Assembly: GCA_001896885.1 (NCBI GenBank) | Contig: MKRJ01000023.1 | Coordinates: 92,325 to 156,324, forward strand | Direction: 5' to 3' | DNA: 64,000 bases | Origin: Rhizobiales bacterium 65-79 | GTDB lineage: Bacteria > Pseudomonadota > Alphaproteobacteria > Rhizobiales > Rhizobiaceae | In this document: in pieces, positions 55,711 through 64,000 of the stretch | Layout of the letters: the number at the start of each line of letters is the position of its first letter | Numbering within the stretch: the stretch's first letter is position 1 | Notes under the pieces: model-generated | Seen by the model: the letters and a program-made list of their open reading frames with translations, nothing else | Databases searched by the model: none | What the model was told of the DNA's origin: nothing | Position numbers and translations under genes: made by a program

Positions 55711-57450
55711 TCAGACGCCGCCATCCTCCTCAGGCGCGACGCGCGGACGAAGACGGTCGACCGGAATCACGAAATGCCATTCCAGCCCGTTCCGATGCCA
55801 GGTCCGTTCCACTACCGCGGAAAGGGCACCCTTCAGCATGCGCTCGATAATCTCGGTGCCGAAGCCGCGCCGCTCGGGCCGCCTGCGGAAGCGCGGCACG
55901 TGCTCGCGCCAGACGAAGTCGAACTCGGTCCCGTCCAGGCGCCAATTGGCCGACAGGCGCCCTTCGGCCAGGGAGAACGCGCCATATTTGGATGCGTTGG
56001 TCGCCAGTTCGTGCAGCGCCATGCCGAGCATCTGCGCGGCCTGGTTGTCGAGCCTGAACTGCGGCCCGCCGATCTCGACACGAGACGGATCGCCGGCCTG
56101 GAAGGGCTCGATCTGGGCAACTAGGAGTTCGCGGAACTCGACGCCGGCGACCCCGCCGGCGATCAGGAGATCGGTGGAGCGCGCCAGTCCGTGCAGCCGC
56201 TTCTGGAAGCTGTCCTGGAAAGCCTCGACGCCGCGGGCGCTGCGCGCGCTCTGCTTGGCGATCGAGGCCACGACGGTCAATTGGTTCTTCGCCCGGTGCG
56301 CCACCTCGCGCATCAGAAAGCGTACTTCGTTATCGGAGGCCTGCCGCCGCTCGGCCGCCTTCGCGAGCGCATGCGAGACGGTGGCGAACTCGGCGATCGG
56401 ATAGTCGACCGCCTTCACCATTTCGCCCGCCCCGAGACGGCGCGCATCCCGCGCCAGGCGGCGGACCGGCCCGGAAATCTGCCGGGTCAGCAGCAAGGCC
56501 GCGGCGATGCCCAGCCCCAGCATGATGATGCCGCCGAGCGTCAGCGATCGCAGGGCCCTGTGCAGCGGGCGGTTCAGCGCCGCCATCGGCGCCGACACGA
56601 CAATGTTCCATCCGCTGAGGTCGGATCCCTGCACCACCGCCCGGTAAACCGTCCCGTTATACGCGGCGGTCATCTCGCCCGAGGCCGCGGGGCCCTTGGA
56701 GATCATATCCAGGAAGAACTGCTGCCCCGTCTGGTTGGTCGGAGAAGTCGAGGCGATCACCATATTCTTGCCGTCGACCAGAGCGGCATCCCAGCCGTCG
56801 GCGAGTTTCCGGCGCACCAGGGCGGGATTCAGGCTGGAGGCGTCACGCGTCATCAGGAGAATGCGCGGAGGACCGCTTTCCGGGAAGACCGGCATGGCGA
56901 CGATGAACACCCAGGCCTTCGCCACCTTGCCGTAGAAGAGGTCGGATACGACCGGAGTGCGTTTCTCGATGGCCACGGCGGCCGTATCGGGATCGGATGT
57001 CTTGCCGAGCGGCGTGCCGAGCGGCACCCTCGTGTTCATCAGCTGGTTATAGTTCTGGTCGAGCAGGATCAGGTAGGCGCCCGTGCCCGCCAGGGCTCGG
57101 TTCGCGCGGTCGTAGAACGGCGCGAGGTCGTCGCTGAACAGGGACTGCGTTTTCGAAAGGACCCTGAGCGTCGTCATCATGCCGGTGATCTCGCGATCCA
57201 CCGCTTCGGACATCGATGCCGCGGCCGCCGCGGTCAGCGTGGAAAGGACCTTCTGCTGCGCGTCGTTGTTGCGCTGCAGTAGGAGCACCGAAAAAGCCAC
57301 CATCGGGATGATCAGGACGGCGACCATGAGCAGGAGATATGCCGCGATCGGCTTCGGCCTCGCCCGCTTGCGGCGGTCTGCCGGCCTTACGGAATCGTCG
57401 GAACCCGGGCCATCGCCGGGTTTCGCAGATGCCTTTGCGTTCAGATCCAT
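55711..57450 (-). CDS. HWE-type sensor histidine kinase with periplasmic sensor
   Basis: A 579-residue membrane kinase: helix near residues 33-58, periplasmic sensor (about 60-300, Cache-like), second helix near 303-325, a HAMP-like region, and an HWE/HisKA_2 core with REVAHRAKNQLTVVASIAKQ carrying the phospho-His and LGMALHELATNASKYGAFS (N box), ending in an ATPase with RRGFGTEIIERM. Such kinases often serve the general stress response or light/nutrient sensing in alphaproteobacteria. It is set between truB and rpsO, which are usually adjacent. No response regulator is nearby. Confidence 0.9.
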   Translation of the reverse strand: MDLNAKASAKPGDGPGSDDSVRPADRRKRARPKPIAAYLLLMVAVLIIPMVAFSVLLLQRNNDAQQKVLSTLTAAAAASMSEAVDREITGMMTTLRVLSKTQSLFSDDLAPFYDRANRALAGTGAYLILLDQNYNQLMNTRVPLGTPLGKTSDPDTAAVAIEKRTPVVSDLFYGKVAKAWVFIVAMPVFPESGPPRILLMTRDASSLNPALVRRKLADGWDAALVDGKNMVIASTSPTNQTGQQFFLDMISKGPAASGEMTAAYNGTVYRAVVQGSDLSGWNIVVSAPMAALNRPLHRALRSLTLGGIIMLGLGIAAALLLTRQISGPVRRLARDARRLGAGEMVKAVDYPIAEFATVSHALAKAAERRQASDNEVRFLMREVAHRAKNQLTVVASIAKQSARSARGVEAFQDSFQKRLHGLARSTDLLIAGGVAGVEFRELLVAQIEPFQAGDPSRVEIGGPQFRLDNQAAQMLGMALHELATNASKYGAFSLAEGRLSANWRLDGTEFDFVWREHVPRFRRRPERRGFGTEIIERMLKGALSAVVERTWHRNGLEWHFVIPVDRLRPRVAPEEDGGV

Positions 57451-57590
57451 ATCCTGCCCGGTCGGGGCCCGCGCCGATGTGGGCCGGTTCTCCTGTGATT
57501 CGCCCCCGGATTAACAGGAACGGGCGGCGATGGGAAAGGCTAATCCGGGAAATGGCGAGAAAGCGGCGAGGCGGGAACGACGCATCGCGA

Positions 57591-58541
57591 TCAGAGGGAA
57601 AAGACCCGCTTCGGCTTGAACATGCCGGCCTCGATGGCGCCGATCGCGACGAGCCTGCCATGCGCGGTGGCGCACGCTTCCGGCGCCTCGACCGGCGCGT
57701 CGCGGCCGCGCAGGATGACGGGATTGCCCGAGCGGATGCGATGGGCCGCGTCGTCGCCGACCTTCACCTGGGGAAGGCTGTCGAGCGCCGACACCGTATC
57801 GACCAGAAATTCGTCGAGGGCGGCAAAGGAAGGGGGCTCGTCCGTTCCATCCCCGCCGGCGTCGGCGGCGGCCGCCTCGAGTTCCCCTATCGTCACCAGA
57901 TCGTCCGCGGTGAAGGGATCGACCTCGACGCGGCGCAATTCTGAGACGTGGCCGTAGCAGCCGAGGTCGCGGCCCATGTCGCGAGCGAGCGAGCGGACAT
58001 AGGTCCCCTTCCCGCATTCGATCTCGAAGACGGCGTGGCCGGCATCCGGTAGCGCGATCATGTCGAGCCGGCCGATCTCGATCTCGCGCGGCGCGAGATC
58101 GACGGCCTCGCCGCCGCGCGCAAGGTCGTAGGCGCGCTCGCCGCCGATCCTGACGGCGGAAAATTGCGGGGGCACCTGCATGATGATACCGGTGTAGCGC
58201 GGAAGGAGCGCGAGCATCGCGGCCTCGGCCGGACGGCTGTCGGAGCGTTTCGTCACCTCGCCTTCGAGGTCGTCGGTAGAACGCTCCTCGCCCCAGGCGA
58301 CGGTGAAGCGATAGACCTTGGCGCCGTCCATCACGTAGGGAACCGTCTTGGTCGCTTCGCCGAGCGCGATCGGCAACAGCCCGGAGGCGAGCGGATCGAG
58401 CGTGCCGGCGTGACCCGCCTTCTCCGCCTTGAACAGCCACTTCACCTTCGAGACCGCCTCGGTCGACCCCATGCCGACGGGCTTGTCGAGGATCAGCCAG
58501 CCGGAGACCGGTCGGCCCTTCTTCTTGCCACGGCGCGCCAT
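57591..58541 (-). CDS. truB: tRNA pseudouridine(55) synthase
   Basis: The 316-residue enzyme makes pseudouridine 55 in the tRNA T loop. The catalytic Asp is in [22 protein letters not shown] (read in two pieces, Asp about residue 43), with [20 protein letters not shown] and [12 protein letters not shown] further on. It starts 1 bp downstream of the rbfA stop in the conserved rbfA-truB order. The C-terminal extension is slightly longer than E. coli TruB. Confidence 0.96.
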   Translation of the reverse strand: MARRGKKKGRPVSGWLILDKPVGMGSTEAVSKVKWLFKAEKAGHAGTLDPLASGLLPIALGEATKTVPYVMDGAKVYRFTVAWGEERSTDDLEGEVTKRSDSRPAEAAMLALLPRYTGIIMQVPPQFSAVRIGGERAYDLARGGEAVDLAPREIEIGRLDMIALPDAGHAVFEIECGKGTYVRSLARDMGRDLGCYGHVSELRRVEVDPFTADDLVTIGELEAAAADAGGDGTDEPPSFAALDEFLVDTVSALDSLPQVKVGDDAAHRIRSGNPVILRGRDAPVEAPEACATAHGRLVAIGAIEAGMFKPKRVFSL

Positions 58542-58946
58542 CTATTCCTCATCGTCCTTCTTATCGAGATCCCGCGCCACGTCGGGCGATTTCAGCAAGC
58601 GATCGATGCGGGCGAAATTCTCGAAGCTGGTATCCAGCCGGAAGCGGATTTCCGGCATGAACTTCATCTGCCTCAGCCCCGGCGAGAGCCTGCCGCGAAT
58701 GAAACGCGCATGCCGGTTGAGGGCCTCGACCACGGTTTCGGGCGCCCCGGCCCCTATCGGCGAGACAAAGGCGGTCGCGATCTTCAGGTCGGGCGACATC
58801 CGCACCTCAGAGACCGACAGCACCGTTCCAAGCAGGGAATCGTCGCTGACTTCTCCGCGCTGCAGCAGTTCCGCCAGCGCATGGCGCACCTGCTCGCCGA
58901 CGCGAAGCTGGCGCTGGGATGATCCGCCCGCGCGTACTGTCTTCAT
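58542..58946 (-). CDS. rbfA: 30S ribosome-binding factor A
   Basis: A 134-residue KH-like protein that matures the 5' end of 16S rRNA and helps cold adaptation. It has [20 protein letters not shown] at the start and [23 protein letters not shown] central strand; the core [22 protein letters not shown] is typical. It directly precedes truB. Usually infB lies upstream; here rbfA is preceded by a divergent outer-membrane gene instead. Confidence 0.95.
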   Translation of the reverse strand: MKTVRAGGSSQRQLRVGEQVRHALAELLQRGEVSDDSLLGTVLSVSEVRMSPDLKIATAFVSPIGAGAPETVVEALNRHARFIRGRLSPGLRQMKFMPEIRFRLDTSFENFARIDRLLKSPDVARDLDKKDDEE

Positions 58947-59105
58947 TTCAACGTCCCGGTCAAACTGGTTCGCGCCGCCCGTTCACGGAGCATGGATGCA
59001 GGTCGAGGCGAGCCTGCGACGCATCATCCGGCGCGCCGCACGCCTTGACACTGGATTCCAGCAATTGCAAGCCCATTATCGTGAGTGATTCGCGCGGGAT
59101 TCGTC

Positions 59106-59693
59106 ATGAATCGGATCAGGTGGCCTTTCGTGCCCATGATACTCCTCGCCGCGGTGCTCGCATCGGGACCGGCAAGCGCCGGCGACCGCTATCTTCTTCC
59201 CGGCTTCGGCCTGATCGGAAAATACTCGAACAATTTCGAGTTGCGCCTGGGCGTCGCCGCCTACGACACCGGCATCTTCACCACCCATGATTTCAACGGC
59301 GCGGTGATCAACGGCGAACTGCTCCTGCCCTCGCCCGATTTACTCTATGCGATCGGATCGCCGCGGCCGGTGATCGGCGTCGATATCGCCACGGCGCCCG
59401 ACGCCATCCATTTCGCCTATGCCGACCTGAACTGGGATGCCCATTTCACCGATCGCCTCTATGCGACCTGGAGCCTCGGCGGCGCGGTGACATCCGCCAC
59501 CGAGCTCAAGCATGCGACGAAGTACAAGAGCCTCGGCTGCAAGCTGCTCTTCCACCTCGGCGCGGGACTGGGATACGACCTCACCGAACACGCGTCGGTC
59601 GAACTCTATGCCGACCATTTCTCGAACGCCGATTTGTGCCACCCGAACAACGGCGCCGAATCGGCGGGTATCCGTCTCGGTTACCGTTTCTGA
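59106..59693 (+). CDS. PagL-like lipid A deacylase (acyloxyacyl hydrolase family)
   Basis: A 195-residue outer-membrane beta-barrel protein: signal peptide to about residue 26 (GPASAG), then alternating beta-strands and the final aromatic residue (RLGYRF). The YADHFSNADLC stretch near residue 172 holds the His-x-Ser-Asn pattern of PagL, which removes the 3-O-acyl chain of lipid A. ATG 59106 gives a clean signal; an ATG at 59085 would add seven residues. Divergent from rbfA over about 160 bp. Confidence 0.8.
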   Translation: MNRIRWPFVPMILLAAVLASGPASAGDRYLLPGFGLIGKYSNNFELRLGVAAYDTGIFTTHDFNGAVINGELLLPSPDLLYAIGSPRPVIGVDIATAPDAIHFAYADLNWDAHFTDRLYATWSLGGAVTSATELKHATKYKSLGCKLLFHLGAGLGYDLTEHASVELYADHFSNADLCHPNNGAESAGIRLGYRF

Positions 59694-60072
59694 ACCGGCG
59701 GGGAGCAGGCCTACCGGGTTGGCCATGCCGGCAAGGCGCACCCATTTCCGCGTTCCCGAAGGCCGCATCGCTGACGACAAGGATTTAACAGGCCGCCGAA
59801 GATTCCAACGGCCGAAGGGTTCTCGTCGGCCGCATCCGCCCGCGCGGCATGTCGCCCGGCCGAGGCCGCGAGGCCGGGACATCTGCATCCCGCGAGCATA
59901 CATACCTGCCTTCAATCGCCGGGCCATCGATGCCGGTTCCGTGGGCCTTGATGCAGGATCTGCCACTCCTTATTCCGACGCTGGACAGCGCGGATTCTCA
60001 TGCTATAACCCACGCGCTTTCAGGGGCCCCGTCCCCTTTGCCACATCGGCCGGTCGCTATGGCCGGGCGGAT
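59694..60072 (+). other. Intergenic region upstream of tRNA-Phe
   Basis: About 380 bp without a credible gene; the frames here show arginine-rich or proline-rich shadow sequence. The only signal is a tRNA promoter at 59982-60009 (annotated separately). Confidence 0.6.
59982..60009 (+). promoter_or_regulatory. Promoter for tRNA-Phe
   Basis: A TGGACA box at 59982-59987 and TATAAC at 60004-60009 are spaced by 16 bp, each one base from consensus. The tRNA begins 63 bp further on. Confidence 0.6.
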
Positions 60073-60148
<76 letters not shown>

Positions 60149-60309
60149 TTTCACTTTCCCACCGCTTCCCATGACGTCTCACAAGACAATATAAATCAAT
60201 GACTTAGCCTATTTGGACGGCCTATGGTGACCCGCCCCGTACCGTTGCAACGCATCGGTTTGTGGGTAACGATTTGGGCGTTACCCATTACCCGGGAGGT
60301 CCGTTACCC

Positions 60310-61497
60310 ATGTCGCTGTCCGACTTCGCCTGCAAGAACGCCAAGCCCAAGGATAAGCCGTATCGTCTTGCTGATGGCGACGGGCTTTATCTCCTCGTCC
60401 GGAACAACGGCTCTAAACTCTGGCAATTGCGGTACCGCTACCTGGAGAAGGAAAATATCCTCTCCTTTGGAAAATACCCGTTGGTGTCGCTTCTCGACGC
60501 GAGAGGGAAGCGCGACGACGCTAAGAGACTTCTAATTGCCGGCATCAACCCCTCTGCCAAACGCAAGCAGGAGAAGACTGCGACCATCACGGAAGTCCGC
60601 ACCACCTTCGGCCTGGTCGCCGAGGACTATGTCAAGCGGATGGAGGAACGGGACGCTGCGGCGGCTACCGTCACCAAAACCAAGTGGCTCCTCGAAGACC
60701 TGGCCAGCCCACTCGCCAAGCGTCCCATAAAAGAGGTCACTGCGGCCGAAATCTTCCAACTCCTCCAGAAGATCGAAAAGAGTGGTCGAAGAGAGACGGC
60801 ACGGCGTTTACGCGGCGTGATCGGCAGCGTCTTCCGGCTGGCCATCGTCACCTTGCGGGCAGAGACCGACCCGACCCTACATCTCCGGGGCGCTCTCCAG
60901 CCGCCGAAGGTCAACGGTCGTGCTGCGATCGTCGATGAAAAGAAATTCGGCCAGCTCCTCTCGACGATTGATGGGTACGACGGTTGGCCGACCATCAAAG
61001 CTGCCCTCCAGTTCCTCACCCTCACCTGTGTTCGTCCCGGAGAGATACGAGGCGCCACACGCGACGAGTTCGACCGAAAGAAGGCCGTCTGGCATATTCC
61101 TGCCGAGCGCATGAAGATGCGTGCTCCGCACAACGTGCCACTGTCCAAACAGGCGCTTTCTGTCTTGGAAGAGGTCTGGCAGCTCTCAGAGGAAGGCGGC
61201 CTGGTATTTCCTTCGATCCGTTCCACAAAACGGCCGCTTTCCGAGAACGCCATGAATGCTGCCCTACGACGTATGGGCTACGGAAAGGACGAAGTGACCG
61301 CCCATGGTTTCCGGGTGACAGCCAGCACCATCCTCAACGCCCGCAACTACGATCCAGACGTGATTGAAGCTGTCCTGGCGCACCAGGACAAGAACGCCAT
61401 CCGGCGCACCTATAACCGCGCTACCTATTGGAAGCAACGAGTGACGCTGATGCAGGAGTGGGGAGATTTGTTAAACGGACTAAAGGCGCGCCGCTAG
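60310..61497 (+). CDS. P4-type tyrosine-recombinase integrase
   Basis: A 395-residue site-specific recombinase. An N-terminal arm-binding DUF4102-like domain (SDFACKNAKPKDKPYRLADGDGLYL in pieces) precedes the core-binding and catalytic domains. The catalytic residues are Arg in CVRPGEIRGA (about residue 241), His and Arg in VTAHGFRVTAS (about 336), and Tyr in RRTYNRATYW (about 373). Such integrases target tRNA 3' ends. The ATG at 60310 follows a gggagg site by 10 bases; the frame opens 16 codons earlier. Confidence 0.95.
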   Translation: MSLSDFACKNAKPKDKPYRLADGDGLYLLVRNNGSKLWQLRYRYLEKENILSFGKYPLVSLLDARGKRDDAKRLLIAGINPSAKRKQEKTATITEVRTTFGLVAEDYVKRMEERDAAAATVTKTKWLLEDLASPLAKRPIKEVTAAEIFQLLQKIEKSGRRETARRLRGVIGSVFRLAIVTLRAETDPTLHLRGALQPPKVNGRAAIVDEKKFGQLLSTIDGYDGWPTIKAALQFLTLTCVRPGEIRGATRDEFDRKKAVWHIPAERMKMRAPHNVPLSKQALSVLEEVWQLSEEGGLVFPSIRSTKRPLSENAMNAALRRMGYGKDEVTAHGFRVTASTILNARNYDPDVIEAVLAHQDKNAIRRTYNRATYWKQRVTLMQEWGDLLNGLKARR

Positions 61498-61568
61498 CTT
61501 TACGCACATTCCACGGTCGGATCGCCGTTTTCGGTGTTTTGGGTGATAGGTTTAAGCACTTGAGCCGT

Positions 61569-62150
61569 TCACCTTTGCGCCGCCAAGGCCGCGACGAGCT
61601 TGGCTGCTTCTTTGCGATGCCGCGCCACATCCGCGCGGGTAACAGCGCGGCGTGACCGGTAGGCCGGCAGATCGCCAGCAATCGCCTTCAGGTCGCGCAG
61701 AACGGACGCGATGTGCGGCCATGGGAAATCCGTCGGGTCGCCAATCTCCCGGTCGGCGCCAACAATCATTTCCAGTTTTGCCACGATACCCACGAGAGAC
61801 TGAGCCGCGACTTCGGGGATCGCATCCTGAAATCGGAGCGCCTCGGTCATCGCAAACACCTCGGCCTCGCGAGTCACCGCATATTCCGATCCCTCCTCCG
61901 ACGCGGCTACCGAAGTTCGACGCGCTTTCGGTTCTCTAGCGGTCAATAACGGAATTCCGGTATTGACCATCATTCGCGTCTCCAACCGCTGCTGCACCCA
62001 ACACAGAACCAGCGACACATGCCGAGCACGGTGCCAGTCGGTCCAAAGGCTTAAAGCGGGGTCGGTTGCTCGCCGTGCCGGACCTTTAAGTTCATCGCTT
62101 TGCAGCCCGGTGACGAAAGGCAAAGTCATGGTATTGTCGGAATCAGCCAT
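61569..62150 (-). CDS. Island protein of unknown function
   Basis: A 193-residue protein, not recognised. It starts MADSDNTMTLPFVTGL, has a Trp/Arg-rich stretch near residue 40 (LWTDWHRARHVSLVL), a helical middle with acidic residues and a basic C-terminus rich in Arg/Ala (RADVARHRKEAAKLVAAL). No signal peptide or membrane helix. It is divergent from the ribbon-helix-helix regulator, with a palindrome between them. Absence of obvious stop codons and codon phasing favour a true gene. Confidence 0.6.
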   Translation of the reverse strand: MADSDNTMTLPFVTGLQSDELKGPARRATDPALSLWTDWHRARHVSLVLCWVQQRLETRMMVNTGIPLLTAREPKARRTSVAASEEGSEYAVTREAEVFAMTEALRFQDAIPEVAAQSLVGIVAKLEMIVGADREIGDPTDFPWPHIASVLRDLKAIAGDLPAYRSRRAVTRADVARHRKEAAKLVAALAAQR

Positions 62151-62190
62151 GATCCGAGCTCCAGCAAGCTTGGGCTGTGGTCAGGCCGGG

Positions 62191-62210
62191 CGACGTGTTG
62201 GAGCACGTCG
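62191..62210. promoter_or_regulatory. Palindromic operator candidate between divergent island genes
   Basis: Perfect 7-base inverted repeat cgacgtg / cacgtcg around ttggag. It lies between the divergent genes at 61569-62150 and 62264-62431. A possible site for the ribbon-helix-helix protein encoded to its right. A second, imperfect dyad (ataccgta / tacgggtat) lies at about 62240-62259. Confidence 0.5.
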
Positions 62211-62263
62211 TTCGGCTGCACGTAGCCACATTACGTACATACCGTACAATACGGGTATCTAGA

Positions 62264-62431
62264 TTGTCAAATACGCCGAACCCACCAGAAATCAAAAATG
62301 AACGTTTTGAGTTGCGGCTCTCGGGAGAATTGCTGAGCCGGATTGACGAGTGGCGTCGTAAACAACCGGACTTGCCCACCCGATCGGAGGCGATTCGTCG
62401 TTTGGTAGAAACGAGCTTGGACCTTAAGTGA
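62264..62431 (+). CDS. Ribbon-helix-helix regulator (CopG/Arc type)
   Basis: A short DNA-binding protein: NERFELRLSGELLSRIDEW forms the beta-strand and first helix, and TRSEAIRRLVETSL the second helix, as in CopG/MetJ-type dimers. Start is uncertain: the ATG/GTG-type frame runs back to 62177, but an upstream part is unlike the family; TTG at 62264 gives 55 residues (MSNTPNPPEIKNERFEL). It may regulate the divergent unknown gene or itself; an antitoxin role is also possible. Confidence 0.6.
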   Translation: MSNTPNPPEIKNERFELRLSGELLSRIDEWRRKQPDLPTRSEAIRRLVETSLDLK

Positions 62432-62552
62432 TTGAATAGCCGGGGCGGCAGAGAGGCACGCACCGGCTTCGGGCTCATCTTGATTGGTCGAAGATGGAGA
62501 TGCGCGATCCCAAATAGCACCGACTCTTGAACGCAGGAGGCGGGGCTCCTTC

Positions 62553-63107
62553 TCATGGGTCGACAGGTCCCGCCATATTGGCGACGGCGTCGACCAGAAC
62601 CTTGACCGCATGCACTGCCGGCCCCTCGACCAACATCCCGCATTCGAGATTGGCAGCTTTCGAGCGTCGCAGCAGATTTGCCGAGCCGACATATGCCGCC
62701 ACCCCATCGGCGAGCACGATCTTGGCGTGGAAGGTTTCCTGCGAAAGGTCGCCGCCGCCATAGTCAATGATGCGAGTTGTTGCCCTCTCCAACCGGCGCC
62801 CCGCCTCGGCACAGCCCGCAAGCTGCGAGGCATCCCTTATCACCAGAACGCGTTCAACTGCGTCGGTCGCTTCGAAAAGCTCGGCGGCCCAGTCGGCCCC
62901 GACTCTGTCGACATAGGGAATCATCACGGTGAAACGCTGACGGGCCAGCGATGCAAGATGCCGGAAGGCGTCCGTTGTCGGTGTGAGCGTCACGTAATCA
63001 CTGGCGATGTCCGCTGCGAGGGCGTTTGCAAGCCGGCTGGGCTCCGGTGGCATCGTAACCACCAGCCGCGCCGTTGCTCGAGGCGAGATCAAAACCTCGT
63101 TTGTCAT
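62553..63107 (-). CDS. drmC: DrmC-like phospholipase-D-fold protein (DISARM)
   Basis: A 184-residue protein with one PLD catalytic motif: ETFHAKIVLADGVAAYVGSANLL (His-x-Lys-x4-Asp, then G-S-x-N; read in pieces, about residues 124-145) and the following NLECGMLVEGP. Its ATG (63107) overlaps the stop of the DUF1998 gene by 4 bases, the DISARM order drmB-drmC. DrmC is the PLD-domain subunit of DISARM and appears dispensable in some tested systems. Slightly shorter than the DrmC proteins I would expect; no frame break is seen. Confidence 0.78.
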   Translation of the reverse strand: MTNEVLISPRATARLVVTMPPEPSRLANALAADIASDYVTLTPTTDAFRHLASLARQRFTVMIPYVDRVGADWAAELFEATDAVERVLVIRDASQLAGCAEAGRRLERATTRIIDYGGGDLSQETFHAKIVLADGVAAYVGSANLLRRSKAANLECGMLVEGPAVHAVKVLVDAVANMAGPVDP

Positions 63108-63928
63108 TTCGAGACCGCAGCTTCAAAAAAGCCGACGAGATCTGGAGCCGACTTCGGTTCCCATTCCGGGCCTTTGCCGCCTTTGAGCACCGCTCGGGAG
63201 AGCAAAAGATTGGAGGCGATACAACTTACCTCCGATACCATGACGCAGGCTGGGCAAGCGCCGCCCCGCGCGTCGCACAGGCTGCCCGATCCACACCTCA
63301 AAGTGCGCGGATCAATTGCACGGCGGAGAAATTCGTCCGCGTGGTTGCGCCACATGGCCGAGATGTTCCCAAGGTCGGGCGTCATGCCCTTCCGGTAGAT
63401 CACAAACGCAAGATCCGCCGGGAAGATGTGCTCACCGATTCCGTCGCGGTCGACCCCAGAGGAGTCGGCAAGTGAGTGCATCATCTGATGCGACAGGGTA
63501 TGCAGCAGGAGGTAGACATAGGCTGGTACCGTACGGGGGTAGCCTCCGGTGCCTTCCCGATCTTTGAACACCTCGAGGAATGGGCCAAAGTCGTCGTACC
63601 GTTCCAGATAAGCGCGCCCGAGCCCCTCGTTGGGCACATCGGTGATCTGGTTGGCCCTCAGCCAACGAAGTACCCTGGCTTCATCGAGCTTAAAATAGAG
63701 CGCTTCGTTCTGCTGTTGTGTCAAATAGATCGGGCGTTTGGTTCCTTGGACCGGAAGCTGGTCGAACGCCTTGAGACGGACGGGCATATCCACCGCAGTA
63801 CCCTGATTCTCGCGCTTGTAGACCGGCGTCGCAGAAACCCGCGTGTACCCGAAGCTGAACTCGCAGATCGGCAGGTTGCGCACGAGAACCAGGCGTTCGA
63901 CACCCAGATGATCGAGGAGATTGCCGAC
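63104..63928 (-). pseudogene. drmB: DrmB-like (DUF1998) gene, 5' part removed by IS insertion
   Basis: The minus-strand frame from 63928 to the stop at 63104 encodes 274 residues matching the C-terminal half of DrmB, the DUF1998 subunit of DISARM: VERLVLVRNL then FSFGYTRV, HTLSHQMMHSLADSSGVDRD (about 150 residues in), and a Cys-rich end CGSGSLCDARGGACPACVMV with SEVSCIASN. Full DrmB proteins are about twice this size. Upstream of 63928 the sequence becomes IS-like and the frame hits a stop. A GTG at 63885 (frame start) is unlikely to be a native start. Confidence 0.75.
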
Positions 63929-64000
63929 TGTTGATTTCCGGTGAGAGCTGACCCGGGATTTTCGCCGGGAAGTGACCCGCCTTCATGTATGGTTTGGGTT
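63929..64000. mobile_element. End of an IS21-family-like insertion sequence
   Basis: The last 72 bases begin tgttgatttccggtgagagc and contain two tgaccc repeats 24 bp apart (near 63949 and 63973), the style of IS21-family terminal repeats that I recall from alphaproteobacterial elements. The break is exactly where the DrmB frame loses homology. The transposase genes would lie to the right. Family assignment rests on memory of terminal sequences and has not been searched. Confidence 0.6.

Larger units (their letters stand above)
60149..64000. mobile_element. Genomic island integrated at tRNA-Phe (left part)
   Basis: From the tRNA 3' end to the window edge the content is accessory: a P4-type integrase immediately downstream and in the same direction as the tRNA, an unknown protein, a ribbon-helix-helix regulator, DISARM remnants and an IS end. 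The left end is inferred to lie in the tRNA's 3' part (attL). The right end (a repeated tRNA 3' fragment) is not in the window. Confidence 0.8.

Noticed and set aside
62484..63398. 304-codon plus-strand frame opposite drmC and drmB
   Set aside because: No recognisable domain, whereas the minus strand carries the PLD motif and DUF1998 features with coupled start and stop.

Overview
The window reads as chromosomal DNA of a high-GC alphaproteobacterium of the Hyphomicrobiales (Rhizobiales), most likely a Mesorhizobium/Phyllobacteriaceae relative. This placement is inferred from gene content and protein style: an Irr-type Fur regulator next to fabA-fabB-fabI, a complete Tad pilus locus, HWE-type sensor kinases, a yej-type ABC operon with two binding proteins, rpsT-dnaA and dnaN-recF neighbourhoods, and dispersed palindromic repeats of the kind common in rhizobia. 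The species cannot be fixed from the sequence alone.

Layout. 0-7.2 kb: a PAS/GAF sensor kinase cut by the left edge, HIT and NudC nucleotide-cleanup enzymes, a solitary nucleotidyltransferase behind a twin palindrome, pheA and kdsB, and a membrane-anchored cytochrome c. 7.3-16.9 kb: a yejA-yejA-yejB-yejE-yejF peptide ABC transporter operon with a low-GC toxin-antitoxin insert between yejE and yejF, then a GhrA-like reductase. 16.9-19.6 kb: an M17 aminopeptidase / MarR / NlpC-P60 group. 19.7-32.1 kb: a full Tad (Flp) pilus locus: TadD lipoprotein, TadC, TadB, CpaF, CpaE, CpaD, CpaC, CpaB, CpaA, Flp pilin and, divergently, a secretin-N-like protein and two TadE/G-type pseudopilins. 32.2-35.6 kb: deoB, mutM, an enoyl-CoA hydratase and rpsT. 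35.6-40.5 kb: a 770-bp AT-tract region with clustered GANTC sites, dnaA, dnaN and recF. 40.5-46.6 kb: a MoeB/ThiF protein, a GNAT, a two-subunit aconitase-X enzyme, a class II cyclic-nucleotide phosphodiesterase, a hydroxyacid dehydrogenase and an SH3 protein. 46.6-50 kb: irr and fabA-fabB-fabI. 50-59.7 kb: a GGDEF-EAL protein, rsmC, pnp, rpsO, an HWE kinase, truB, rbfA and a PagL-like lipid A deacylase.

60.07-64 kb is accessory DNA. A tRNA-Phe(GAA) gene is followed directly by a P4-type tyrosine integrase, so an island begins at the tRNA 3' end and runs off the right edge. It carries an unknown protein divergent from a ribbon-helix-helix regulator (with a palindrome between them), and then, on the minus strand, the C-terminal half of a DrmB-like (DUF1998) gene and an overlapping phospholipase-D-like drmC. 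That pair is the signature of the DISARM anti-phage system. The drmB frame is cut at 63928/63929 by sequence that looks like the end of an IS21-family element, so the system is probably broken here.

The most interesting points are the IS-interrupted DISARM remnant on a tRNA-Phe island, the low-GC toxin-antitoxin cassette joined by stop/start overlap into the yej transporter operon, the two near-identical palindromes before the orphan nucleotidyltransferase, and the GANTC cluster upstream of dnaA.
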